Source: Oscillospiraceae bacterium
GTDB taxonomy: Bacteria; Bacillota; Clostridia; Oscillospirales; Ruminococcaceae
Assembly (NCBI GenBank): GCA_029098085.1
Contig: JAQXNQ010000226.1
Coordinates: forward strand, 1-14,877
Length of the DNA stretch: 14,877 nt
Direction of reading: 5' to 3'
The notes under the pieces are model-generated. The model made no database searches. It saw only the letters and a program-made list of their open reading frames with translations, and had not been told where the DNA came from. Within the stretch, counting starts at the first letter, position 1. The number at the start of each line of letters is the position of its first letter. Positions 1 to 6,708 of this stretch are shown here, piece by piece. A program made the position numbers and the translations under genes.

Positions 1-75
1 CTGGCGGAGCTCATCCCTTCCGGTGATCCTGCGGATGATCACGGTTTCGCCTGCTTTTGCCATTGACAAAGGCAT
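1..75 (-). CDS. feoA: FeoA family ferrous iron transport protein, 5' end only
   Basis: The reverse strand gives MPLSMAKAGETVIIRRITGR followed by DELRQ before the window ends, so only about 25 N-terminal residues are visible. The MPLSMAKAGE...ITGRDE pattern is typical of the start of clostridial FeoA, a small SH3-like protein that supports FeoB in GTP-driven Fe(II) import at the cytoplasmic face of the membrane. The start ATG (75-73) follows a GAGGAGG ribosome site at 84-90. A consensus-like promoter and three dyad operators lie upstream, and the divergent neighbour is a DtxR-type repressor, which supports the iron assignment. feoB is expected beyond the left edge but cannot be seen. Identification rests on a short fragment plus context. 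Confidence 0.8.
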   Translation of the reverse strand, partial: MPLSMAKAGETVIIRRITGRDELRQ

Positions 76-98
76 CCTCTTTTCCTCCTCCCTGACTG

Positions 99-114
99 GT
101 TAGGAAAAACTAAC
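99..114. promoter_or_regulatory. DtxR-type operator, leader copy (O3)
   Basis: GTTAGGAAAAACTAAC has perfect 5-bp arms (GTTAG/CTAAC) around a 6-bp centre. It lies in the feoA leader, between the transcription start and the ribosome site. The arms match the GTTAG/CTAAC core of known DtxR/IdeR boxes. Confidence 0.65.
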
Positions 115-130
115 ATCATTTCCGTTGAAT

Positions 131-154
131 GGAGGTTAGCATTCACTAACCTCC
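131..154. promoter_or_regulatory. DtxR-type operator, extended dyad (O2)
   Basis: GGAGGTTAG and CTAACCTCC form a perfect 9-bp inverted repeat around a 6-bp centre (140-145). It contains the same GTTAG-N6-CTAAC core (135-150) as the sites on either side. It begins a few bases downstream of the predicted feoA transcription start, so a bound repressor would block early transcription. Confidence 0.75.
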
Positions 155-164
155 TGCGATATCA

Positions 165-193
165 AGTTTAACGCAGCTAACCCGTTCTGTCAA
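165..193 (-). promoter_or_regulatory. feoA promoter
   Basis: On the minus strand TTGACA (193-188) and TAAACT (170-165) are separated by exactly 17 bp. Transcription would start near 158 and leave a leader of about 80 nt before the feoA ATG. The spacer and the -10 box are covered by the dyad at 166-181, which places this promoter under control of the divergent DtxR-type regulator. Confidence 0.75.
166..181. promoter_or_regulatory. DtxR-type operator over the feoA promoter (O1)
   Basis: Read on the minus strand this is GTTAGCTGCGTTAAAC: one perfect GTTAG arm and one degenerate arm (TAAAC for CTAAC). It covers the spacer and most of the -10 box of the feoA promoter. The core starts 31 bp from that of the 131-154 dyad, close to three helical turns. 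Confidence 0.55.
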
Positions 194-211
194 CTGTTTT
201 TTTCGATTTTC

Positions 212-240
212 TTGCCATTTTCTCCGTTTTGTGTTAATCT
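212..240 (+). promoter_or_regulatory. Promoter of the DtxR-type regulator
   Basis: TTGCCA (212-217) and TAATCT (235-240) are 17 bp apart, with a TG at 232-233 that makes an extended -10. None of the three dyads overlaps this promoter, so the regulator may be only weakly autoregulated. Confidence 0.5.
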
Positions 241-275
241 GTATAAAAGCCACTCTGTTTCAGGAGGAAGTCCTT

Positions 276-650
276 ATGAATATTTATGAATCTGCCGAAA
301 ACTATCTGGAGACCATCCTGGTGCTGCAAAAAAGGCTGGGCATGGTGCGTTCCATTGATATTGTCAACGAGCTGGGGCTTTCCAAGCCCAGCGTCAGCGT
401 CGCCATGAAAAAACTCCGGGAGGGCGGCTACATCGAGGTGGATCACGAAGGCTTCATCACGCTGCTGCCATCGGGGCTTGAAATTGCCCGGCGCATCAAC
501 GACCGTCACCAGCTGCTGACCCGGCTTTTTGTGAAGCTGGGCGTCAGCGAGCGGACGGCTGAGGCCGATGCCTGCAAGATCGAGCATGATCTCAGCGAGG
601 AGACCATGCAGAAGCTGCGGGAGCATATACAGAAATACGATACGCTGTAA
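276..650 (+). CDS. DtxR/MntR family iron-dependent transcriptional regulator
   Basis: This 124-residue protein is a metal-dependent repressor. Residues 24-55 form the winged helix-turn-helix (core ELGLSKPSVSVAMKKLREGG). Residues 95-110 (AEADACKIEHDLSEET) match the metal and dimer segment of the DtxR family, with Cys100, Glu103 and His104 as expected ligands and His78 upstream. The Cys at the position of DtxR Cys102, rather than the Glu of MntR, together with feoA next door, favours iron over manganese; that is inference. There is no C-terminal SH3-like domain, so the length is that of the short MntR-like class. The ATG at 276 follows an AGGAGG site (262-267) and gives the normal N-terminus with the ENYLE motif; an ATG/TTG-type extension to 231 would overlap the promoter. 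The gene ends in a strong bidirectional terminator. Confidence 0.88.
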   Translation: MNIYESAENYLETILVLQKRLGMVRSIDIVNELGLSKPSVSVAMKKLREGGYIEVDHEGFITLLPSGLEIARRINDRHQLLTRLFVKLGVSERTAEADACKIEHDLSEETMQKLREHIQKYDTL

Positions 651-657
651 GGGAAAA

Positions 658-703
658 CCGCTGTTTCCTGCACGACCGAGTGCGGGAAACAGCGGCCTTT
701 TAT
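658..703. terminator. Bidirectional intrinsic terminator between the regulator and arsC-like genes
   Basis: A 16-bp stem (658-673 with 680-695, one G-U pair) and a 6-nt loop fill almost the whole 49-bp gap between the two convergent stop codons. On the plus strand it is followed by CCTTTTATTT. On the minus strand it is followed by TTTTCCC. It therefore ends transcription from both sides. Confidence 0.88.
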
Positions 704-1038
704 TTCCACTCTGCCCAGGTGTCCGGACAGTAGCCCACGGTAGCCTGCCGCCCATTCCGGACAATGGGGGTGCGGAGCAGCACCGGATTCTCCAGCAGCT
801 TTTCAAATTTCGCCTCCTCCAGCAGGTAGGGAAGCAAAGCAGCGTCCGGATGCCGGGATTTGGGATCGATCAGGGCATCCAGCCCGCCGACGGCAGCGGC
901 CACCGAACAAAGCTCACCGGAGCTGAGACCCTTCCTGGCAAGATCCACCGATTGAAACGGGATCTTCCTCTCCTTGAAATACCGCTCCGCTTTTCTGGTA
1001 TCGAAGCATTTGGCGCGTCCGAAAATCTGAATGTTCAT
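700..1038 (-). CDS. ArsC/Spx-family thioredoxin-fold protein
   Basis: The 112-residue product is the size of ArsC/Spx/YffB proteins. It begins MNIQIFGRAKCFDTRKAERY, which has the CX3R pattern (Cys11, Arg15) of arsenate reductase-like folds instead of the CXXC of Spx. Near residue 88 LLRTPIVRNG corresponds to the conserved R-P-I-V segment that holds the family's second key arginine. Many such proteins in clostridia have no proven arsenate reductase activity, and no ars genes are visible here, so a thiol-dependent reductase of unknown substrate is the safe call. Its ATG overlaps the stop of the MATE gene (ATGA at 1035-1038), which implies translational coupling and one operon. The gene ends at the shared bidirectional terminator. 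Confidence 0.82.
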   Translation of the reverse strand: MNIQIFGRAKCFDTRKAERYFKERKIPFQSVDLARKGLSSGELCSVAAAVGGLDALIDPKSRHPDAALLPYLLEEAKFEKLLENPVLLRTPIVRNGRQATVGYCPDTWAEWK

Positions 1039-2420
1039 GCACTTACCTCCCTGTGGCTCTGATCCTCCGCTTCCATGGCGGACAGCTGTCGGAAATACCG
1101 GAGCAGCAGCGGAATGCAGCAGACAAAGGTCAGCAGATCCGACACCGGCTGAGCGATCTGCACACCCACCAGTCCGATCAGGGCGTCCAGCATGACCACC
1201 AGCGGCAGATAGAAGATTCCCTGCCGGGCCGAGGCGATGAAGGTGGCGGGCCAGCTGTGACCGGTGCACTGCAGCAGCATGTTGGTGATGGTACTGACCG
1301 CGCTGAGAGGCATAACGATGCACTGACAGCGCAGAGCCAGGGCGCCGATGCGGATTACCTCCGGATCATCCGCCCGGAAGCCGCCCAGAATGGCCGGTGC
1401 AAAGGCAAACCCGACTGCCGCAAACAGCAGCAGACCCGCAAAGCCCACCTTGACCTCAAACCAGAAGGCCTGCCGCACCCGGTCAAATTTCCGGGCCCCG
1501 TAGTTGAACCCGGCCACCGGCTGGAAGCCCTGCCCAAAGCCCACCATGATCGACTGGACAAACATGACAATCCGGCCCACAATGGACATGGCTGCTACGG
1601 CTGCGTCGCCGTAGGGAGCCGCCGTCACATTCAGGGCCACTGAAGCGGCGCTGGCCAGTCCCTGGCGGCAAAGGGTCGGCAGGCCGGTCTTGAGGATCAC
1701 GCCGTACACCCGGATGTCCTTCAGCGCCTCCCGGAAAATCAGACGGCTGGCGCTCTTTTTCCGGATAAAAAAGGACAGCAGAATCCCAAAGCTGACGCAC
1801 TGGCTCAGGAGGGTGGCCACAGCCGCTCCGGATATTCCCATATCCAGCACGAAAATGAAAACCGGATCCAGCGCGATGTTCAGCAGTCCGCCCAGACCGA
1901 TGCCCAGCATCGAAAGGGTGGCCTTGCCCTCGCTGCGCAGGACATTGTTCAGCACAAAGGAGCCGCACATGATCGGCGCGCCGAAGAAGATGTACCGGCC
2001 ATAATCCGCCGCGTACGGCAGAATGGTCTCGGTGGCGCCCAGCAGCCGCATCAGCGGATCCGTAAACAGCAGGCCCGCCGCCGCGACGGCCAGTCCGATG
2101 GCGATGGCGCCGAAAAAGGCTGACGAGGCGTACCGGTTGGCCAGCTCTCCCCGTTTCTCTCCCAGCAGCCGGGAGATGTTGCTGCCGCTGCCCATGCCCA
2201 TGGTGAAGCCCACCGCCTGAATAATCGCCATGATGGAAAAGACGATTCCCACCGCTCCGGTGGCAGAGGTGCCCAGTCTTGAGACAAAAAAGGTGTCCGC
2301 CATGTTGTAGATGGAAGTGATCATCATGCTGATGATGGTGGGAACAGCCAGCGAGGTGATCAGTTTTGGAATGGGCGTTTCAGTCATTTTCCGGTATTGC
2401 GCCTGCGCATCGGGCTGCAT
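1035..2420 (-). CDS. MATE family multidrug/sodium efflux transporter (MepA-like)
   Basis: The 461-residue protein has the length and the roughly 12 hydrophobic segments of MATE exporters, which use Na+ or H+ gradients to expel cationic drugs or metabolites across the cytoplasmic membrane. The N-terminal stretch (residues 15-60), including PTIISMMITSIYNMADTFFV and SRLGTSATGAVG, is the hallmark first repeat of the family. A matching second-repeat signature occurs around residues 290-315 (IMVGFGQGFQPVAGFNYGAR). The start ATG (2420-2418) follows an AAGGAGGAG site at 2426-2434. It heads a two-gene operon with the ArsC-like gene, driven by a near-perfect promoter. The substrate cannot be told from sequence. 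Confidence 0.92.
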   Translation of the reverse strand: MQPDAQAQYRKMTETPIPKLITSLAVPTIISMMITSIYNMADTFFVSRLGTSATGAVGIVFSIMAIIQAVGFTMGMGSGSNISRLLGEKRGELANRYASSAFFGAIAIGLAVAAAGLLFTDPLMRLLGATETILPYAADYGRYIFFGAPIMCGSFVLNNVLRSEGKATLSMLGIGLGGLLNIALDPVFIFVLDMGISGAAVATLLSQCVSFGILLSFFIRKKSASRLIFREALKDIRVYGVILKTGLPTLCRQGLASAASVALNVTAAPYGDAAVAAMSIVGRIVMFVQSIMVGFGQGFQPVAGFNYGARKFDRVRQAFWFEVKVGFAGLLLFAAVGFAFAPAILGGFRADDPEVIRIGALALRCQCIVMPLSAVSTITNMLLQCTGHSWPATFIASARQGIFYLPLVVMLDALIGLVGVQIAQPVSDLLTFVCCIPLLLRYFRQLSAMEAEDQSHREVSA

Positions 2421-2470
2421 GAAAACTCCTCCTTATAAATTCATCCGCCGTTTCATGGGCAGAAAATTGA

Positions 2471-2482
2471 TTGCTTATGCAA
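2471..2482. promoter_or_regulatory. Small palindrome at the MATE transcription start
   Basis: TTGCTTATGCAA has 4-bp arms (TTGC/GCAA) and lies immediately downstream of the MATE -10 box, across the likely start site. TTGC-N4-GCAA dyads are common operators of MarR/TetR-type repressors. No such regulator is in the window, so this is only a candidate operator. Confidence 0.35.
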
Positions 2483-2484
2483 CT

Positions 2485-2513
2485 ATTATACCTGCTTTGC
2501 CGTTTTTTGTCAA
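2485..2513 (-). promoter_or_regulatory. Consensus promoter of the MATE operon
   Basis: On the minus strand TTGACA (2513-2508) and TATAAT (2490-2485) are both full consensus and 17 bp apart. This predicts strong basal transcription unless a repressor acts. Confidence 0.9.
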
Positions 2514-2549
2514 TATCTCCGTTCTTTTGCAGAAAGAAGCGCCGCCATC

Positions 2550-2578
2550 TTGACTTTCCGTCCGGAAACCGATATAGT
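2550..2578 (+). promoter_or_regulatory. Promoter of the FGGY kinase gene
   Basis: TTGACT (2550-2555) and TATAGT (2573-2578) are 17 bp apart, placing the start about 20 bp before the coding region. It diverges from the MATE promoter; the two -35 boxes are 36 bp apart. Confidence 0.78.
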
Positions 2579-2607
2579 GAAGAAAAGAACTTAAGGGAGA
2601 GATTCTG

Positions 2608-4206
2608 ATGACCTGTGAAGAGATCCGCCAAGCGATTCTGTCCGGGCGCACGGCTCTGGGCATTGAACTGGGCTCCACCCGCATCAAGGCCGTGCTGGTG
2701 GATGAAACCCACGCCCCCATCGCCTCGGGCAGCCACAGCTGGGAGAACCGGCTGGAAAACGGCATCTGGACCTATCATCTGGACGAGGTTCAAACCAGTC
2801 TGCAGGCCTGCTTCGCCGATCTGGCGGCCGATGTGAAGCACCGCTATGACGTCCCCCTGGCCCGCACCGGCGCCATGGGCATCTCCGGCATGATGCACGG
2901 CTATCTGGCCTTCGACCGGGAGGGAAAGCTGCTGACCCCCTTCCGCACCTGGCGCAACACCATCACCGAACAGGCCGCCGCCGACCTGACCGAACGGTTT
3001 CAGTTCAACATCCCCCAGCGCTGGTCGATCGCCCATCTCTGGCAGGCCATCTTAAACGGAGAGCCCCATCTGGCCGATCTCGCCCATCTGACGACACTGG
3101 CGGGCTATGTTCACTGGCTGCTGACCGGCAGGCAGGTGCTGGGCGTGGGCGAGGCCTCCGGCGTCTTCCCCATTGACAGCGAAACCGGCAGCTATGACAG
3201 CCGCATGCTCCGGCTGTTTGATGCAGCCGCAGCGGAAAAGGGCTTCTCCGTCCCGCTGGAAGCGCTGCTGCCCCGGGTGCTGGGAGCCGGAGCGGCGGCC
3301 GGTACCCTGACCGAAGAAGGCGCCCGGCTGCTGGATCCCACCGGCACCCTGCAGAGCGGCATCCCCTTCTGTCCGCCGGAGGGAGACGCCGGTACCGGTA
3401 TGACCGCCACCAACAGCGTCGCCCCCCGCACCGGCAATGTCTCCGCCGGTACCTCCATCTTCGCCATGGTGGTGCTGGAAAAGCCCCTTTCCCGGGTCTA
3501 TCCCGAGATCGACCTGGTCACCACCCCCTCCGGACGGCCGGTGGCCATGGTGCACTGCAACAACTGCAGCTCGGACATTGACGCCTGGGCGCGGATGCTG
3601 ATGGAGTTTGCCGCCGCCCTGGGAGTCCCCTGCAGCTTTCCCCAGGCCCTGGACGCGATCTTTTCCAGCGCCCTGCAGGGGGAAAAGGACTGCGGCGGGC
3701 TGGTCAGCTTCAACTATGTGTCGGGTGAGCCGGTCACCGGTCTGGAGGAGGGGCGGCCCATGGTTCTCCGCCTGCCGGACAGCGCCTTGACCTTCGGCAA
3801 CTTCTCCCGTTCGCTGCTCTGCGCGGCGCTGGCCTCCCTGCAGATCGGCATGGACATCCTGCTGAAGGAGGAGGACGTCCGGGTGGACAGTCTGCTGGGT
3901 CACGGCGGCTTCTTCAAGGCCAAAGGCGTTGGACAGCGGCTGCTGGCGGCAGCGCTGAACACCCCGGTCTCGGTTATGGAGACTGCCGGAGAGGGCGGCC
4001 CCTGGGGCATGGCTCTGCTGGCCTCCTACATGCTGCGGAAAACGGAGGGAGAAACGCTGGAGCAGTATCTGGCAGACCGGGTGTTCGCCGGTGTCAGCGG
4101 CTCCTCTGCTGCTCCTGACCCCGCCGACGCTGCGGGCTTTGCGGCCTTTATCCAACGCTATAAGGCCTGTCTCCCGGCGGAGAAAGCGGCGCTCGCCCTG
4201 CGCTGA
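2608..4206 (+). CDS. FGGY-family carbohydrate kinase, substrate unknown
   Basis: The 532-residue protein has the two actin-like domains of FGGY kinases, which phosphorylate sugars or polyols with ATP in the cytoplasm. Phosphate-1 motif: residues 18-33 (GIELGSTRIKAVLVDE). Residues 88-106 (GAMGISGMMHGYLAFDREG) match the FGGY_N core. PEGDAGTGM (257-265) supplies the likely catalytic Asp260. NVSAGTS (277-283) is the phosphate-2 loop. In the C-domain GHGGFFKAKGVGQRLLAAAL (about 431-450) and AGEGGPWGMALL match the adenosine-site region. The ATG follows an AGGGAGA site at 2594-2600. Xylulokinase and ribulokinase are the nearest well-known relatives, but no isomerase, epimerase or sugar transporter is adjacent, so no substrate is assigned. 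The gene stands alone with its own promoter. Confidence 0.85.
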   Translation: MTCEEIRQAILSGRTALGIELGSTRIKAVLVDETHAPIASGSHSWENRLENGIWTYHLDEVQTSLQACFADLAADVKHRYDVPLARTGAMGISGMMHGYLAFDREGKLLTPFRTWRNTITEQAAADLTERFQFNIPQRWSIAHLWQAILNGEPHLADLAHLTTLAGYVHWLLTGRQVLGVGEASGVFPIDSETGSYDSRMLRLFDAAAAEKGFSVPLEALLPRVLGAGAAAGTLTEEGARLLDPTGTLQSGIPFCPPEGDAGTGMTATNSVAPRTGNVSAGTSIFAMVVLEKPLSRVYPEIDLVTTPSGRPVAMVHCNNCSSDIDAWARMLMEFAAALGVPCSFPQALDAIFSSALQGEKDCGGLVSFNYVSGEPVTGLEEGRPMVLRLPDSALTFGNFSRSLLCAALASLQIGMDILLKEEDVRVDSLLGHGGFFKAKGVGQRLLAAALNTPVSVMETAGEGGPWGMALLASYMLRKTEGETLEQYLADRVFAGVSGSSAAPDPADAAGFAAFIQRYKACLPAEKAALALR

Positions 4207-4237
4207 GGGCATCCGCCTCATAAACTCCTCAGCTTTT
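4202..4237 (+). terminator. Possible weak terminator after the FGGY kinase gene
   Basis: GCTGAGG (4202-4208) pairs with CCTCAGC (4227-4233) around an 18-nt loop and is followed by only four T. It overlaps the stop codon. The long loop and short T-run make it a weak candidate. Confidence 0.35.
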
Positions 4238-4259
4238 GCCGGACAGTCCTCGGTTATTA

Positions 4260-4288
4260 TTGACTTTGCCGCAGATTTTCGGTACAAT
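4260..4288 (+). promoter_or_regulatory. asnS promoter
   Basis: TTGACT (4260-4265) and TACAAT (4283-4288) are 17 bp apart. The same pair of boxes with the same spacing recurs before the DUF1292 gene (12157-12185). Confidence 0.78.
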
Positions 4289-4294
4289 AGAGAA

Positions 4295-4398
4295 GATATC
4301 CCTCCCGGACTGTGGGGGAAGGGCGGCCGGACGCCGCCAGAAAACCGGACGGCTCCGGGAGGAGCACCGTTCGCTGTAAAGAAAGGTCGAATCTGTAT
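4295..4398 (+). promoter_or_regulatory. Structured asnS leader
   Basis: About 100 nt separate the predicted start from the asnS ATG. CCTCCCGG (4301-4308) pairs perfectly with CCGGGAGG (4355-4362). Inside it GGCGGC (4322-4327) pairs with GCCGCC (4333-4338). No T-box core of the TGGNACCGCG type and no T-rich terminator are present, so this is not a recognisable T-box. Whether the fold regulates asnS is unknown. Confidence 0.4.
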
Positions 4399-5790
4399 AT
4401 GAAACGCACAGAGATTGCGGTCCTGCATCGCACCTTCAACGAGCTGCAGGGCCAGGAAGTGACCGTCTGCGGCTGGGTCAAGACCATCCGCGACAGCAAG
4501 GCCATCGGCTTCATCGAGCTGGGCGACGGCAGCTGCTTCAAGAGCCTGCAGGTCGTGTTCGAGGCCGCCAAGCTGGATAATTACAAGGAGATCACCCGCT
4601 TTGGTGTGGGCGCCGCCATCATCGTCCGCGGCGAGGTGGTTGTCACCCCCGAAGCCAAGCAGCCCTATGAGATCCACGCCTCCTCCATCGAGCTGGAGGG
4701 CGCATCCTCTCCCGATTATCCCCTGCAGAAAAAGAAGCACTCGCTGGAATACCTGCGCAGCATCGCCTACCTCCGTCCCCGGGCCAACACCTTCAACGCC
4801 GCCTTCCGGGTGCGGTCGGTGATCGCCTATGCCATCCACCGTTTCTTCAACGAGAACGGCTTCACCTATGTGCACACCCCCATCATCACCGCCAGCGACT
4901 GTGAGGGCGCCGGTGAGATGTTCCGGATCACCACGCTGGATCTGGACAACCTGCCCCACACCGAGGACGGCGCCGTGGACTTCAGCCAGGATTTCTTCGG
5001 CAAGTCCGCCAACCTGACCGTCTCCGGCCAGCTGGAGGCCGAGTGCATGGCCATGGCCTTCGGCAAGGTCTACACCTTTGGTCCCACCTTCCGGGCGGAA
5101 AAATCCTACACCACCCGCCACGCCGCCGAGTTCTGGATGGTGGAGCCTGAGATGGCCTTCGCCGATCTGGACGACGACATGGAATGTGTCCAGGCCATGA
5201 TGAAGTATGTCATCCGGTATGTGCTGGACAACTGCCCCGATGAGATGAAATTCTTCAACAATTTCTACGACAAGGGCCTCATCGAGCGGCTGACCGCCCT
5301 GTGCGAAGCGGACTTCGCCCATGTGACCTACACCGAGGCCATCCGCCTGCTGGAGGAGCACAAGGACAAGTTCGAGTATCCCGTTTTCTGGGGCTGCGAC
5401 CTGCAGACCGAGCACGAGCGGTATCTGACCGAGGAGATCTTCAAAAAGCCGGTCTTTGTCACCGACTACCCCAGAGAGATCAAGGCCTTCTATATGCGGC
5501 TCAACGACGACGGCAAGACTGTGGCGGCCATGGACCTGCTGGTGCCCGGCATCGGCGAGATCGTCGGCGGCAGCCAGCGTGAGGAGCGTCTGGATGTGCT
5601 GGAGGAGAGCCTGAAGCATTTCCATCTGGATCCCGCCGACTACGGCTGGTATCTGGATCTGCGGCGGTACGGCGGCACCAAGCACTGCGGCTTCGGTCTG
5701 GGCTTCGAGCGGCTGGTCATGTACATGACCGGCATCCAGAACATCCGCGATGTCCTGCCCTTCCCCCGCACCACCGGACAGGTTTATTAA
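4399..5790 (+). CDS. asnS: Asparagine--tRNA ligase
   Basis: This 463-residue class IIb synthetase attaches asparagine to tRNA-Asn in the cytoplasm. An OB-fold anticodon-binding domain occupies about residues 15-105 (VTVCGWVKTIRDSKAIGFIE). The catalytic core shows motif 2 with FRAEKSYTTRHAAEFWMVEP (231-250) and motif 3 with GFGLGFERLVMYMTG (431-445). GEIVGGSQREERL (386-398) is the usual amino-acid/ATP pocket region of AsnRS/AspRS. The length is typical and the DYPREIKAFYMR segment is the AsnRS form. I chose the ATG at 4399 (MKRTEIAVLH), preceded by a weak GAAAGGTC site, because the upstream in-frame codons to 4312 lie in the structured leader. The gene is complete and shows no oddity. Confidence 0.96.
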   Translation: MKRTEIAVLHRTFNELQGQEVTVCGWVKTIRDSKAIGFIELGDGSCFKSLQVVFEAAKLDNYKEITRFGVGAAIIVRGEVVVTPEAKQPYEIHASSIELEGASSPDYPLQKKKHSLEYLRSIAYLRPRANTFNAAFRVRSVIAYAIHRFFNENGFTYVHTPIITASDCEGAGEMFRITTLDLDNLPHTEDGAVDFSQDFFGKSANLTVSGQLEAECMAMAFGKVYTFGPTFRAEKSYTTRHAAEFWMVEPEMAFADLDDDMECVQAMMKYVIRYVLDNCPDEMKFFNNFYDKGLIERLTALCEADFAHVTYTEAIRLLEEHKDKFEYPVFWGCDLQTEHERYLTEEIFKKPVFVTDYPREIKAFYMRLNDDGKTVAAMDLLVPGIGEIVGGSQREERLDVLEESLKHFHLDPADYGWYLDLRRYGGTKHCGFGLGFERLVMYMTGIQNIRDVLPFPRTTGQVY

Positions 5791-5822
5791 AGGCCGGGGA
5801 TTCTTCCCCGTCACTCAGGATC

Positions 5823-5856
5823 AGGGACGGGCAGCGCTGCCCGTCCCTGCCGTTTT
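5823..5856 (+). terminator. Perfect palindrome after asnS, possible weak terminator
   Basis: A 26-bp perfect palindrome (5823-5848; arms AGGGACGGGCAGC) is followed by GCCGTTTT. The stem is very strong, but the U-run is short and displaced by four bases. Some read-through into the lar genes is plausible, since no clear promoter is visible before larE. Confidence 0.45.
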
Positions 5857-5895
5857 CCGGGGCCCTCGGGCATCCGGAGGAAAGGAGCTTCTCCG

Positions 5896-6708
5896 ATGCA
5901 TGAATCTCTCACCGCCCTGCTGGAGGATTTCCGGGAAACCGGCGTCTGCCTGGCCTTCTCCGGTGGCGTGGACAGCGCCCTGCTGCTGGCCCTGCTGACA
6001 GACAGAGGCATTCCGGTCACAGCGGTCACCTTCCGCACCGCTCTCCATCCCCAGGGAGACATGGACAACGCCGTCAAAGTGGCCCGGGAACGGGGTGCCG
6101 CCCACCGTTTTGTGGATGTCAATGAGTTTCAGGATCCCGCTATCCTGCAGAATCCCCCTGACCGCTGCTATCACTGCAAGCATCTGCTCTTTGAAACCCT
6201 CTGCCGGTTGGCGGAGAAAGAAGGTCTCGGCATTCCCATGGACGGCACCAATGCCGATGACCTGCAGGAATACCGTCCCGGACTGCGGGCACTGAAGGAG
6301 CTGGGGGTGCGCAGCCCTCTGGCGGAGTGCGGCATCACCAAGGCTCAGGTGCGGGAAATGGCGGCGGAATTGGGCCTTTCAACGGCTTCCCGTCCCTCCT
6401 CCCCCTGCATGGCCACCCGGCTGCCCTACGGTGAAACCATCACCCCCGAAAAGCTGCGGCGGATCGAAGCGGGAGAGGGGCTGCTCAAGGAGCTGGGCTT
6501 TCCGGTCTGCCGCCTGCGGGTACAGGGAGATCTCTGCCGGATCGAGGTGCCCAAAGACCAGATCGTCCGGGCGGCAGAGCTGCACGAAACCCTGTCGGAG
6601 CGGCTGGCAGCCCTGGGCTTTTCCTTCGTGACCCTGGATCTGAAGGGCTTCCGCAGCGGCAGCTACGACGCGGCTGCGGGCCTTGTAAAAAAGGAGGCGC
6701 TTCCATGA
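5896..6708 (+). CDS. larE: LarE, ATP-dependent sulfur transferase of NPN cofactor synthesis
   Basis: The 270-residue protein matches LarE, which adenylylates the pyridinium-3,5-dicarboxylate mononucleotide made by LarB and replaces carboxylate oxygen with sulfur. The PP-loop SGGVDS lies at residues 22-27. Two cysteine sites are visible: PPDRCYHCKHLLFE (Cys91, Cys94) and RPSSPCMATRLPYG (Cys171). The last corresponds to the sacrificial Cys176 of Lactobacillus LarE. The extra CXXC resembles the [4Fe-4S]-dependent LarE type described in Thermotoga; that mechanism is inferred here. The ATG follows AAAGGAG (5881-5887). Its stop overlaps the larB start (ATGA at 6705-6708). It is the first gene of larE-larB-larC. 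Confidence 0.93.
   Translation: MHESLTALLEDFRETGVCLAFSGGVDSALLLALLTDRGIPVTAVTFRTALHPQGDMDNAVKVARERGAAHRFVDVNEFQDPAILQNPPDRCYHCKHLLFETLCRLAEKEGLGIPMDGTNADDLQEYRPGLRALKELGVRSPLAECGITKAQVREMAAELGLSTASRPSSPCMATRLPYGETITPEKLRRIEAGEGLLKELGFPVCRLRVQGDLCRIEVPKDQIVRAAELHETLSERLAALGFSFVTLDLKGFRSGSYDAAAGLVKKEALP

Noticed and set aside
4289..4398. T-box riboswitch before asnS
   Set aside because: No TGGNACCGCG-like antiterminator core and no terminator with a T-run in the leader.
3052..5814. A 920-codon open frame on the minus strand across the FGGY kinase and asnS
   Set aside because: It lies antisense to two well-supported genes, has a low-complexity Gly/Gln/His/Val-rich translation and crosses the intergenic promoter. 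It is a GC-bias shadow.
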